Shown here: piece after piece, positions 43,184 to 52,704 of the stretch
Numbering within the stretch: position 1 is the first letter of the stretch
Layout: each line of letters begins with the position of its first letter
NCBI GenBank assembly: GCA_046726235.1
Contig: JBKPAD010000014.1
Location: 1 to 60,409, forward strand
Reading direction: 5' to 3'
Length of the DNA: 60,409 bases
Source of the DNA: Nitricoxidireducens sp046726235
GTDB taxonomy: Bacteria; Pseudomonadota; Gammaproteobacteria; Burkholderiales; Rhodocyclaceae
Program-made: the position numbers and the translations under genes
The notes under the pieces: generated by a model
Database searches by the model: none
The model's input: the letters and a program-made list of their open reading frames with translations, nothing else
What the model was told of the DNA's origin: nothing

Positions 43184-43199
43184 TGCAAGGGCCATGCCA
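43184..43199 (-). promoter_or_regulatory. Sigma-54 promoter of fliK
   Basis: On the minus strand TGGCATG-GCCC-TTGCA: GG is 43198-43197 and GC is 43186-43185, ten bases apart. It lies 31 bases upstream of the fliK ATG in the fliJ-fliK gap, so fliK and perhaps fliL to fliR can be expressed apart from the fliF operon. Confidence 0.88.
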
Positions 43200-43212
43200 C
43201 GGGTACCGAACG

Positions 43213-43659
43213 CTAGTCGATGTCTTTTTCGCGGTGGCGACGGGCGGCATGCTCGTCGAGGTGCTTCTGCTCCTGCCGGTTCTCGGCATGCAGGACGCGC
43301 GAGCGGTGACGTTCCGCGAGCGTGTCGAAGGCCTTGACGCGCCCGCGCTTGTCCAGCCACTCCTGCTGGCCGGCGGCGGTGCGTCGTTCGGAGGCGGCGA
43401 CCATTTCGCGCGCCTGGGCGACGGCGGCATCGAGGCGCTCGAGGAAGGCGCGATAGTTTTGCCAGGCCTCGAGGCCGATGCCGTTCTGGGCGGTAGCGAG
43501 GAAGCGGCTCTGGTATTCCTCGCGGTACTGGAGGATGAGCTGGAGCCGCTGGGTCGCCTCCTGCTGGCCGGAGATCAGCTCGCCAAGCTTGCGAGTTGCC
43601 TCGTCAAGGCGCAGTTGCGAAAGGTCCAGGATCGACTGGAGAGGGAATTGCCGCTTCAC
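43213..43659 (-). CDS. fliJ: Flagellar export protein FliJ
   Basis: A 148-residue coiled-coil protein, the central stalk of the export ATPase. FPLQSILDLSQLRLDEATRK at the N-terminus and long charged helices with LQLILQYREEYQSRFL and RRTAAGQQEWLDKRGRVKAF identify FliJ. It starts with GTG and follows fliI by 33 bases. Confidence 0.92.
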   Translation of the reverse strand: MKRQFPLQSILDLSQLRLDEATRKLGELISGQQEATQRLQLILQYREEYQSRFLATAQNGIGLEAWQNYRAFLERLDAAVAQAREMVAASERRTAAGQQEWLDKRGRVKAFDTLAERHRSRVLHAENRQEQKHLDEHAARRHREKDID

Positions 43660-43692
43660 GGGCTTGGAGTTTCAACGGAGGGCGAGGTGATT

Positions 43693-45093
43693 CTACGCCT
43701 GGCCACCGAAGAGCGCGCGCAGCGCGGCGAGGCTCGACGTGTAATCGGCGCGCTCGGTGATCTGCTGCTGGAGGAATTTTTCGAGTTGCGGATAGAGCAT
43801 GATCGCCTGGTCGAGCAGGGGATCGGAACCTTTGACGTAGGCGCCGACGGCGAGCAGGTCGCGCGCGCGCTGGTAGCGCGAATAGAGCTGCTTGAAGCTG
43901 CGCACCATCTCAAGGTGCCCGGCGTCGATCAGGCTCGTCATCGCGCGCGAGATCGACTGTTCGATGTCGATCGCCGGATAGTGGCCGGCGTCGGCGAGGT
44001 GGCGCGAAAGCACGATGTGGCCGTCGAGGATGGCGCGCGCCGAGTCGGCGATCGGGTCCTGCTGGTCGTCGCCCTCGGCGAGCACGGTGTAGAAAGCCGT
44101 GATCGAGCCGCCGCCGACCGGGCCGTTGCCGGCGCGCTCCACGAGCTGCGGCAGGCGCGCGAACACCGACGGCGGATAGCCGCGCGTGACGGGCGGTTCG
44201 CCGATGGCGAGCGCGATCTCGCGCTGGGCCATCGCGTAGCGCGTCAGCGAATCCATGATTAGTAGCACATGCCGGCCGGCGTCGCGGAACTGCTCGGCGA
44301 TCGTCGTCGCGTAGGCCGCGCCCTGCAGGCGCATCAGGGGGCTGACGTCGGCGGGGGCAGCGACCACGACCGACCGGCGCAGGCCCTCGTGGCCGAGGTT
44401 CTGCTCGATGAATTCCTTGACCTCGCGGCCGCGTTCGCCGATCAGTCCGACGACGATCACTTCGGCAGCGGTGTAGCGCGCCATCATCGCCAGCAGCACG
44501 CTCTTGCCGACGCCGGAGCCGGCGAACAGGCCCAGGCGCTGGCCGCGGCCGACGGTCAGCATGCCGTTGATGGCGCGGATGCCGACGTCGAGGCTCTTGG
44601 TGATCGGCTCGCGCTGCAGCGGGTTGAGCGGCCGGCTGACGAGCGAGCGCGCCTGCTTGGTGTCGAGCGGGCCGAGGCCGTCGAGCGGACGGCCGTTGCC
44701 GTCCACGACGCGTCCGAGCAGCTGGTCGCCGACCGGCAGATGCTTGGCGCGGTCGAACGAGCGCCGGCGCTCGCCGATGTTGCCGAGCTTGGGTGCCACC
44801 GGCAGGCCTTCGAGCGGCATTACGTGCGCGCCCGGCGCCAGGCCGTAGACGTCTTCCGTCGGCATCATGAACAGCTTCTCGCCCGAGAAGCCGACGACTT
44901 CCGCTTCGACGGTGCCGTCGCCGGGAATCTGGATGCGGCAGCCGGAGCCGAGCGGCAGCTTGAGGCCGGAGGCTTCCATGACCAGTCCGTTGATGCGCGT
45001 GAGCCGGCCCGAGAGCTGGAAAGGACGCGCGCCGCCGATCTTTTCGCGGCACCCGGCGAGGAAGCCGCGCCAGGCGGCGCCGCTTTCGCTCAT
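43693..45093 (-). CDS. fliI: Flagellar export ATPase FliI
   Basis: F1-beta-like ATPase of 466 aa that energises export. Walker A is GLFAGSGVGKSVLLAMMARY (about residues 184-203), Walker B is HVLLIMDSLTRYAMAQREIA with the family motif SLTRYAMAQRE, and YPPSVFARLPQLVERAG follows. Start and fliH stop overlap (ATGA), implying coupled translation with its regulator. Confidence 0.97.
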   Translation of the reverse strand: MSESGAAWRGFLAGCREKIGGARPFQLSGRLTRINGLVMEASGLKLPLGSGCRIQIPGDGTVEAEVVGFSGEKLFMMPTEDVYGLAPGAHVMPLEGLPVAPKLGNIGERRRSFDRAKHLPVGDQLLGRVVDGNGRPLDGLGPLDTKQARSLVSRPLNPLQREPITKSLDVGIRAINGMLTVGRGQRLGLFAGSGVGKSVLLAMMARYTAAEVIVVGLIGERGREVKEFIEQNLGHEGLRRSVVVAAPADVSPLMRLQGAAYATTIAEQFRDAGRHVLLIMDSLTRYAMAQREIALAIGEPPVTRGYPPSVFARLPQLVERAGNGPVGGGSITAFYTVLAEGDDQQDPIADSARAILDGHIVLSRHLADAGHYPAIDIEQSISRAMTSLIDAGHLEMVRSFKQLYSRYQRARDLLAVGAYVKGSDPLLDQAIMLYPQLEKFLQQQITERADYTSSLAALRALFGGQA

Positions 45094-45755
45094 GTCTCGT
45101 CCTTCGGCTGCCAGGCGTCCTCGAGGCCGAGGCCTTCGACGACGCGGCGCCAGCGCGTCGCGACGGCGGCGTCGACGTGGCTGCCGCCGGCGTCGAGCAT
45201 GCAGTCGCCGCGCGCGAGCTTCGGGTCTTCGAGGATGCGGTGGCCTGCGTGCGCGAGCTGGTCGCCGAGATACGAGCGCACCAGCGAGGCATCGTCCGGA
45301 TTCAGGTAGATCGCCGCGTGCTGGTGCGGCAACTGGCCGAGCGCTTCCTGGATCACGGCCAGCAGCGATTCGGGCCGGGCCGTGATCTCGCTGCGCAGCA
45401 CCAGGCGCGCCAGTTCGAGCGACAGCGCCAGCAGTTCGTCGGCGACCTCGCTGTCGAGGCCCTTCAGCGCGCTCTCGATCTTGCCGGCGGCGCGACCGAG
45501 GCGGGCAGCTTCGTCACGTGCCTTCGCCTGGCCTTCCTGATAGCCGGCCTTGTAGCCCTCGTCGCGCGCCTGCTGCATGATGCGCTCGACGTCTTCGGCG
45601 GTCGGCAACTCGACGGCCGGTTGCGGCGGCGCTTCCGGTTGCGGTGGAGCCGCGGGCGCGGGGCGGCGCGTCGTCGTCGACGGCGTGCCGTCGAACTCGG
45701 CGAGTTCCCAGCGTTCCCAGGCGGTGAGGCGTCCTTCTTCGGTAGTGGCGGCCAT
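45090..45755 (-). CDS. fliH: Flagellar export ATPase regulator FliH
   Basis: A 221-residue stator-like partner of FliI. The N-terminus keeps the Trp-containing motif AWERWELAEFD, the segment that docks FliH to FlhA or FliN in other species. A Pro-rich linker and the helical GYKAGYQEGQAKARDEAARL stretch (GxxxG-type repeats) follow, then the conserved C-terminal domain with LRSEITARPESLLAVIQEAL and GDCMLDAGGSHVDAAVATRW. It lies between fliG and fliI as usual. Confidence 0.94.
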   Translation of the reverse strand: MAATTEEGRLTAWERWELAEFDGTPSTTTRRPAPAAPPQPEAPPQPAVELPTAEDVERIMQQARDEGYKAGYQEGQAKARDEAARLGRAAGKIESALKGLDSEVADELLALSLELARLVLRSEITARPESLLAVIQEALGQLPHQHAAIYLNPDDASLVRSYLGDQLAHAGHRILEDPKLARGDCMLDAGGSHVDAAVATRWRRVVEGLGLEDAWQPKDET

Positions 45756-45773
45756 GAGGTCCAGTCTAGATCA

Positions 45774-46781
45774 TCAGACCATCTGGTCCTCGCCACCCTT
45801 GCCGCCGAGGACGATCTGGCCCTCGTCGGCGAGACGGCGGGCGATCTTGAGGATTTCCTTCTGCTCGGCCTCGACTTCGGACAGCCGCACCGGGCCCTTC
45901 GATTCGAGGTCTTCGCGCAGCATTTCGGCGGCGCGCTGCGACATGTTCTTGAATATCTTCTCGCGCAGTTCCGGCGGCGCGCCCTTGAGCGCGATGATCA
46001 GCGAGTCGGACTGCACTTCGCGCAGCAGCAGCTGGATGCCGCGGTCGTCGACGTCCATCAGGTTCTCGAACACGAACATCTCGTCGAGGATCTTCTGCGC
46101 GAGATCCGGATCGTATTCGCGCACGTTGTCGACGATCGACGTCTCCGCCTGCTGGCCGACGAAGTTGAGGATTTCCGCGGCGTGGCGGATGCCGCCCATC
46201 GCCGCCTTCTTGATGTTCGACGAGGCGCCCGAGAGCAAGCGCGTCAGCGCCTCGTTGAGTTCGTGCAGCGCGGTCGGCTGCACGCCGTCGAGCGTGGCGA
46301 TGCGCAGCAGCACGTCGTTGCGCAGGCGTTCGGTGAACAGCTTGATGATCTCGCCGGCGTGGTCGAACTCGAGGTGCACCAGGATCGTGGCGATGATCTG
46401 AGGATGCTCGTTCTTGATCAGGTCGGCGACCGTGGCGGCGTCCATCCACTTCAGGCTCTCGATGCCCGCCGTGTCGCCGCCCTGCAGGATGCGCGAAATC
46501 AGGTTGGCGGCGCGATCGTCGCCGAGCGCCTTGGTGAGCATCGAACGGATCATGGTCTCGTCGACCGAGACCGGGCTGCCGCCGGCCGTCTGCTGCTGCA
46601 GGTTGTCGAGCACGTGCTCGATCTTCTCGCGCGGCACGGCGCGCAGATTGGCCATCGCATGGCCGAGCTTCTGCACTTCCTTGGGGCCGAGGTGCTTGAG
46701 GACCTCGGCGGCTTCGTTTTCGCCGAGGGAGAGGAGCAGGACCGCGCTCTTCTCTATGCCCTCATCGGGGTTCGCTGCCAC
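45774..46781 (-). CDS. fliG: Flagellar switch protein FliG
   Basis: Rotor protein of 335 aa linking the MS ring to the stators. Blocks: KSAVLLLSLGENEAAEVLKH (N domain), EHPQIIATILVHLEFDHAGE (middle, with the EHPQ motif), and the C-terminal torque helix region FVFENLMDVDDRGIQLLLRE with charged residues. The start overlaps the fliF end by 20 bases, a common arrangement that couples the two ring proteins. Confidence 0.97.
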   Translation of the reverse strand: MAANPDEGIEKSAVLLLSLGENEAAEVLKHLGPKEVQKLGHAMANLRAVPREKIEHVLDNLQQQTAGGSPVSVDETMIRSMLTKALGDDRAANLISRILQGGDTAGIESLKWMDAATVADLIKNEHPQIIATILVHLEFDHAGEIIKLFTERLRNDVLLRIATLDGVQPTALHELNEALTRLLSGASSNIKKAAMGGIRHAAEILNFVGQQAETSIVDNVREYDPDLAQKILDEMFVFENLMDVDDRGIQLLLREVQSDSLIIALKGAPPELREKIFKNMSQRAAEMLREDLESKGPVRLSEVEAEQKEILKIARRLADEGQIVLGGKGGEDQMV

Positions 46782-48408
46782 CCACCCACTCCTTGATCAC
46801 GTTGGCGACCGCCTTCGGGTCCTGGCGCGCCATGTCGCGCGCGGTTTGCAGCTTCTCCTCATAGCTGGGACCGCCGTGTCCCATGAGGGTGTTGTGCGCA
46901 CGCTCGGCCTTGGCTTCCTCTTCGAGTTCCATGCGGCGCGCCGCGGCGGCGAAGGCCTCGAACATCGGGCGCAGCGCACGCGTCCAGAGCAGCCAGACGA
47001 TGAGGCCGAAGACCAGGTACTTGGCGGCTTCGCGTGCGATCGCGATGAGTTCCGGGCTCTTCCAGAACGGCAGTTCGGGCACCGCCTCGCGCTCGACGGG
47101 CGCGAAGGAGACGTTGGCGACGTTGAGCGAGTCGCCGCGCTCCTGGCTGAAGCCGACCGCCTCGCGCGCCAGCGCCGTGACCTGGTCGAGCTCCGCCTTG
47201 GTCAGCGGAATCGGCTTGCCGGGCTGGCCGTCCTTCACCGGGCCCTTCTTGTGATTGACGACGACGCCGACCGAGAGGCGGCGCACGGTACCCGGAACGC
47301 CGCGGGTATGGCGCACGGTCTTGTCGACTTCGTAGTTGATGGTCGCGTTCTTGTTGAAGTTCACCGGCGCATTGAGGCCGATGTTGGCGGTGGCCGTTCC
47401 GGCCGGGGCGCCGGCCGCGGGCGGCGTCGTCAGCGGCGCGGTCGCCGGCACCGGCGGCTGGTTGGTCAGCGCGCCGGGCACGCCGACGGCGCTGGCTGTG
47501 GTGTTGCTGCTTTCCGAAGTCTGCTGGCTGCGGATCGCGCCGTCGGGGTTCGGGTTCGGCTTGTAGCTCTCTGCGACCTGGTCGGTCTGCGAGAAGTCGA
47601 CTTCGGCGGTGACCTGCGCACGCACGTTGGTCGGGCCGACCACCGGCGCGAGCAGCGCCTCGATGCGCTTGATGTAGGTGGCCTCGATTTCCTGGCGGAA
47701 CTTGATCTGCGTCGGGTCGAGGCCGGCGTTCTTGAGCGGATCGGCCTGTTGCGAAATCAGGTTGCCGTCCTGGTCGATGACGCTGACCTCGGTGCGCGAG
47801 AGTTGCGGCACGCTCGACGAAACCAGGTGGGTGATGCCGGCGATCTGCTGGGCATCGAGCACGCGGCCCGGATGCAGGCTGACCATCACCGAGGCCGACG
47901 GCTTCTGTTCATCGCGCAGGAAGGAGGTCTGCTTCGGGATCGCGAGGTGCACGCGGGCGCCGCGCACGGCGCCGAGCGACTGGATGGTGCGCGAGAGTTC
48001 GCCCTCGAGGCCGCGCTGGTAGGCGATCTGCTCGGCGAACTGCGTCGAGCCGAGCTTGAGGTTCTCCATCAGCTCGAAGCCGACCTGGCCGCCGCGCGGC
48101 AAGCCCTGCGATGCGAGGCGCAGGCGCACGTCATGAACCTGCGCCGCCGGCACGAGGATGGCGCCGCCGCCCTCCGAGAACTTGTAGGGGACGTTCTGCT
48201 GCTGCAGCGCGGTGATGATCTGGCCGCCGTCGCGTTCGGAAACGTTCGAGAACAGCACGCTGTAGGGCGGCTCGCGCGTCCACAGGAAGGCGACCGCGAT
48301 CACGGCCACCGCGGCGGCGACGCCGAGGGAGGCCATGATCTTCTGCCGGTTCGTGAGGCGGGCGAAAGCGCCGATATTTAGGGGCAACGCTGCCGTCTGT
48401 TCTGCCAT
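46762..48408 (-). CDS. fliF: Flagellar MS-ring protein FliF
   Basis: MS-ring protein of 548 aa. Two membrane helices (about residues 25-45 and 445-465) bound the periplasmic ring-building motifs. Typical blocks include YSVLFSNVSERDGGQIITAL, GQVGFELMENLKLGSTQFAE and YQRGLEGELSRTIQSLGAVR with GARVHLAIPK. The C-terminal VANVIKEWVGG binds FliG. The ATG at 48408 gives the usual N-terminus; upstream in-frame sequence lies in the promoter region. First gene of the fliFGHIJ operon. Confidence 0.97.
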   Translation of the reverse strand: MAEQTAALPLNIGAFARLTNRQKIMASLGVAAAVAVIAVAFLWTREPPYSVLFSNVSERDGGQIITALQQQNVPYKFSEGGGAILVPAAQVHDVRLRLASQGLPRGGQVGFELMENLKLGSTQFAEQIAYQRGLEGELSRTIQSLGAVRGARVHLAIPKQTSFLRDEQKPSASVMVSLHPGRVLDAQQIAGITHLVSSSVPQLSRTEVSVIDQDGNLISQQADPLKNAGLDPTQIKFRQEIEATYIKRIEALLAPVVGPTNVRAQVTAEVDFSQTDQVAESYKPNPNPDGAIRSQQTSESSNTTASAVGVPGALTNQPPVPATAPLTTPPAAGAPAGTATANIGLNAPVNFNKNATINYEVDKTVRHTRGVPGTVRRLSVGVVVNHKKGPVKDGQPGKPIPLTKAELDQVTALAREAVGFSQERGDSLNVANVSFAPVEREAVPELPFWKSPELIAIAREAAKYLVFGLIVWLLWTRALRPMFEAFAAAARRMELEEEAKAERAHNTLMGHGGPSYEEKLQTARDMARQDPKAVANVIKEWVGGSEPR

Positions 48409-48462
48409 GGGTGCCTTGTTCAATGGGCCGTTTCGACCCGCTGCCGGATTGTGGACTTCGCT

Positions 48463-48478
48463 AGCAAGTAAAGTTCCG
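48463..48478 (-). promoter_or_regulatory. Sigma-54 promoter of the fliF operon
   Basis: On the minus strand CGGAACTTTACTTGCT: GG is 48477-48476 and GC is 48465-48464, ten bases apart, with a good TTGCT -12 element and a weaker -24 element. It lies 56 bases upstream of the fliF ATG and directly beside the palindrome at 48486. Confidence 0.75.
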
Positions 48479-48485
48479 GAAAGAA

Positions 48486-48502
48486 GCGGCAATTTTTGCC
48501 GC
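48486..48502. promoter_or_regulatory. 17-base palindrome between fliF and flrB
   Basis: Perfect inverted repeat GCGGCAA-TTT-TTGCCGC in the divergent gap. Its edge is nine bases from the -24 GG of the fliF promoter and 50 bases before the flrB start. Binding there could activate fliF and also affect flrBC, a possible feedback point; this is inferred. Confidence 0.55.
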
Positions 48503-48551
48503 CATTTCGGAAGTTGTTGATCTACCTGGAATCTGCCATCATCGCCGCAAG

Positions 48552-49736
48552 ATGAGCACGTCCCCACCGCAATCCCAAGCCGCCGCTCCCCCTGAATCCG
48601 AGAAGCTGGCCGAAGCCTTCCGCATCTTCAACCAGGCGTCGGAAGAGCTTGCGGGCACCTACAAGACGCTCCAGGCCCAGGTCGCCCAGCTGACCGCCGA
48701 GCTTGCCGCAGCGAACGGCGCCTTGCGCCAACAGTATCAGGAAAAGGCGGCCCTGACCGAGCGCCTGACGCTGTTGCTGAATGCGCTGCCGGCCGGCGTC
48801 GTCGTTTTCGATGCCGGCGGCCGCGTCGTCGAGGCGAACCCGGCGGCCCTGGCGTTCGGCTTCACCGTCGGCCGGTCGTGGGCCGAACTCGAGAAGGAAC
48901 GCCTCGCGCCGACGCCGACGCCCGGCGAATACCTGGCCGGGGAAAGCCGCCTCGCGATCACCGTGACGCCGCTCGACTCCGCGGGCGGCCGCATCGTGCT
49001 GCTGCACGACGTCACCGAAGCCCATCGTCTGAAGGCCCAGTCCGAGCGTACCGAGCGCCTCGCGGCCATGGGCGAGATGGCGGCGCAACTCGCGCACCAG
49101 TTGCGCACGCCGCTGGCGGCGGCGTTGCTGTATGCCGGCAACCTCGAGAATCCCGACCTGCCGGCGGCGAGCCGCGTCAGCATCGCGCAGAAGACTGTCG
49201 CGCGCCTCAAGCACCTCGAGCGCCTGATCCAGGACATGCTGCTGTTCGCGCGCGGCGAAGTGCTCGGCCGCGAGAGCTTCGCCGTCGCCGACCTGCTGGC
49301 CGAACTGACCCACACCTTCGAGCCGTTGGCGAAAACGCGCGGCATCGAATTCCGCGTCGCCGGTGCGGCGCCGGGCGAAGCGGTGCTGACGGGCAATCGC
49401 AAGGCGCTCACCGGGGCGCTGACCAACCTGCTCGAGAACGCGCTCCAGGCCGTGGATGCGGGCAGCGGCGCAGTCGTCCTCTCGGCCCAGCGCACCGAGA
49501 CGCAATGGGCGTTCCGTGTGCGCGACAACGGTCGTGGCATGGCGCCCGACGTCGTGACGCGCCTGTTCGAACCCTTCTTCACCACGCGCAACGAGGGCAC
49601 GGGCCTGGGGCTCGCAATCGCCCGCGGCGTCGCGCGCGCCCACGGCGGCGGTATCGACGTCACGTCGGAACCCGGCGTGGGCACCGAATTCGTCATGACG
49701 CTGTCCGTCGGGCTCGAAGCCTCGGCCAGAGAATAG
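48552..49736 (+). CDS. flrB: Flagellar sensor histidine kinase FlrB/FleS
   Basis: A soluble PAS-type kinase of 394 aa, no membrane segment. A coiled coil (about residues 25-75) is followed by a PAS domain (about 75-160, LLNALPAGVVVFDAGGRVVE), the H box AAQLAHQLRTPLAAALLYAG with phospho-His about residue 181, and the ATPase domain with N box LTNLLENALQAVD, G1 DNGRGMAPD and G2 GTGLGLAIARG. It is 12 bases before flrC, its cognate regulator. No clear promoter is seen upstream. Confidence 0.94.
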   Translation: MSTSPPQSQAAAPPESEKLAEAFRIFNQASEELAGTYKTLQAQVAQLTAELAAANGALRQQYQEKAALTERLTLLLNALPAGVVVFDAGGRVVEANPAALAFGFTVGRSWAELEKERLAPTPTPGEYLAGESRLAITVTPLDSAGGRIVLLHDVTEAHRLKAQSERTERLAAMGEMAAQLAHQLRTPLAAALLYAGNLENPDLPAASRVSIAQKTVARLKHLERLIQDMLLFARGEVLGRESFAVADLLAELTHTFEPLAKTRGIEFRVAGAAPGEAVLTGNRKALTGALTNLLENALQAVDAGSGAVVLSAQRTETQWAFRVRDNGRGMAPDVVTRLFEPFFTTRNEGTGLGLAIARGVARAHGGGIDVTSEPGVGTEFVMTLSVGLEASARE

Positions 49737-49748
49737 AATGCCAACGAT

Positions 49749-51104
<1,356 letters not shown>

Positions 51105-51113
51105 CGCTTCCCT

Positions 51114-51129
51114 CGGCATAGCGCTTGCT
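51114..51129 (+). promoter_or_regulatory. Sigma-54 promoter of fliE
   Basis: CGGCATA-GCGC-TTGCT with GG at 51115-51116 and GC at 51127-51128, ten bases apart. It lies 10 bases after the flrC stop and 41 bases before the fliE ATG, so fliE is transcribed separately from flrBC. Confidence 0.87.
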
Positions 51130-51169
51130 AATACAATCCTGAACAAGGGAAACGGGCAGGAGTCCGATC

Positions 51170-51496
51170 ATGGCCATCGACACGCGGAACGTTGAGCAGA
51201 TGTTGTCCGAGCTTCGCTCGGCGGCTTCGGCTGCCCAGGGCAAGCCGGGGCAGGCGGCTCCCGCTGCCGGCGGCCCCGATTTCTCCCAGGTTCTCAAGTC
51301 GGCCATCGATCAGGTCGGTCAGGCGCAGCAGCAGGCGCAGCAGATGACCGAGAACTTTGCCAGCGGCCAAGGCAATGTGAACCTGCAGGACGTGATGGTG
51401 AACCTGCAGAAGGCGAACCTGTCGTTCCAGCAGATGGTCCAGGTGCGCAACAAGCTGGTCAACGCCTACCAGGACATCATGAACATGCCCGTCTGA
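51170..51496 (+). CDS. fliE: Flagellar MS ring-rod junction protein FliE
   Basis: A 108-residue rod adaptor, the first exported rod subunit. PDFSQVLKSAIDQVGQAQQQ, LQDVMVNLQKANLSFQQMVQ and VRNKLVNAYQDIMNMPV in order are the FliE hallmarks. It has its own sigma-54 promoter and is placed beside flrC rather than at the head of the fliF operon, which is divergent and 3 kb away. Confidence 0.96.
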   Translation: MAIDTRNVEQMLSELRSAASAAQGKPGQAAPAAGGPDFSQVLKSAIDQVGQAQQQAQQMTENFASGQGNVNLQDVMVNLQKANLSFQQMVQVRNKLVNAYQDIMNMPV

Positions 51497-51541
51497 GGAC
51501 GGCTGCATGTAGCGGGCGGCGCGGCCGTCCGCAAAAAATCC

Positions 51542-52396
51542 CTAGATCATTCCGCTTTCCCGAGCCTTGCGCTCGCGTTCGACCTTGATGATGTAGCGCT
51601 GCACCAGCGTCAGCATCTGGCCCGGGAGATTGACGAACTCGCAGCCCGCGCGCTTGACGCGCCCGCCGCTGCGCAGCGTGATCTCGAACTGGTTGCGCAC
51701 GACGAGCGTGGAGGTGACGACGCCGGTTTCCGGCAATTCGAGCTGGCAGTTGCGGAACTCCTGGCCCTTCTCGAAGCTGATGCCCTCGGGCACGGCGATG
51801 GCGAGTCCGCCGCCGCTGATGTCCACGACGTTCACATCCATCGAGTATTCGCCGCCTTCGCCCTCGATCGGCACCTTGCAGCGCAGGGGGCGCGTGATCG
51901 GCATCGTCAGGCGGAAGAACTCGCGCCGCTGCAGGCGCAGCAGGTCGGTCGGCAGCTTGGCGCGGAAGGCCGGGCGTCCGCCGTAGGTGGCCTGGGTCAG
52001 GCCGCGCAGCAGGAACTGCACCCGCACCTTCTGCAGCGAGGCGACGCAGAACAGCCTGTCGACGGTCAGCGCCTTGCGGTTCATCTCCGAGCTGGCGCCG
52101 TAGTCGATGACAATGCCGTCGTCGTCGATCGCCACCAGCGTCGTCAGGATCATGTCCTTGCCTTCGTTGAAGAAGATCGTGATCTGCGAGACGTTGTCCA
52201 GCAGGTTGCGCAGGACGAAGAGAATTTCGCTCTTGGAATGCAGCAGGAACTGGGCGTAATCGCCCGGCTCGAGCAGCGGCGGCTCCTTCGCCGGCGCGGC
52301 CTCCGTGGGAGCGGCGTCCGTCGTCAGCGCCTCTTCGGCGGCGTCGGCGGGCACTTCGGTCGTCGCGTCGGCGTTCTCGTCCATCATGGTCGGCAT
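51542..52396 (-). CDS. PilZ-domain flagellar brake protein, YcgR-like
   Basis: A 284-residue two-domain protein. After an acidic, Ala/Thr-rich N-terminal stretch, a YcgR-type N domain (about residues 45-145) with FVLRNLLDNVSQITIFFNEG precedes a PilZ domain (about 150-275). The c-di-GMP motifs are visible: LLRLQRREFFRL (RRxxxR-like) and VVDISGGGLAI (D/NxSxxG). YcgR proteins slow the motor when c-di-GMP is high. The start is uncertain: ATGs at 52396, 52387 and 52384 are all in frame with poor ribosome binding sites. It converges with fliE. Confidence 0.88.
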   Translation of the reverse strand: MPTMMDENADATTEVPADAAEEALTTDAAPTEAAPAKEPPLLEPGDYAQFLLHSKSEILFVLRNLLDNVSQITIFFNEGKDMILTTLVAIDDDGIVIDYGASSEMNRKALTVDRLFCVASLQKVRVQFLLRGLTQATYGGRPAFRAKLPTDLLRLQRREFFRLTMPITRPLRCKVPIEGEGGEYSMDVNVVDISGGGLAIAVPEGISFEKGQEFRNCQLELPETGVVTSTLVVRNQFEITLRSGGRVKRAGCEFVNLPGQMLTLVQRYIIKVERERKARESGMI

Positions 52397-52410
52397 TCTA
52401 ACCGCGCCGC

Positions 52411-52704
52411 TCAGGGCGGTGGTCCAACGCCCGGTCCTTCCTGTTCGAGGCGATAGAGCCACGCCAGCAGTTCGGCGATGGCGACGTAGAGCTGCGGCGG
52501 GATATGGTCGTCGAGGTCGACCTGCGAGAGCAGCGCCACCAGCTCCTTCGATTCGTGCACGAAGACGCCGTGTTCCCTCGCACGCGCGACGATCGCTTCG
52601 GCGATCAGCCCGCGGCCCTTGGCGACGACTTTAGGCGCGGCATCTCCCGGCGCATAGGCGAGGGCGACCGCCAGCGATCGCTCGTCGTCCCTATTCTCCG
52701 CCAT
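52411..52704 (-). CDS. FlhB C-terminal-like protein (FhlB family)
   Basis: A 97-residue protein that aligns with the part of FlhB just after its NPTH cleavage site: SLAVALAYAPGDAAPKVVAK corresponds to FSVALKYDSANMGAPTVVAK, and DDHIPPQLYVAIAELLAWLY to the FlhB tail. It has no membrane helices and no NPTH, so it mimics the cleaved FlhB C-terminal fragment. FhlB-type proteins can partly substitute for that fragment in substrate switching in some bacteria. The start overlaps the end of the FliK-like gene by 14 bases, coupling the two. Confidence 0.88.
   Translation of the reverse strand: MAENRDDERSLAVALAYAPGDAAPKVVAKGRGLIAEAIVARAREHGVFVHESKELVALLSQVDLDDHIPPQLYVAIAELLAWLYRLEQEGPGVGPPP

Noticed and set aside
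51500..51535. Hairpin GGACGGC...GCCGTCC between convergent fliE and the PilZ gene
   Set aside because: The loop is about 20 bases and the following run is A on the + strand, so neither strand has a proper terminator.
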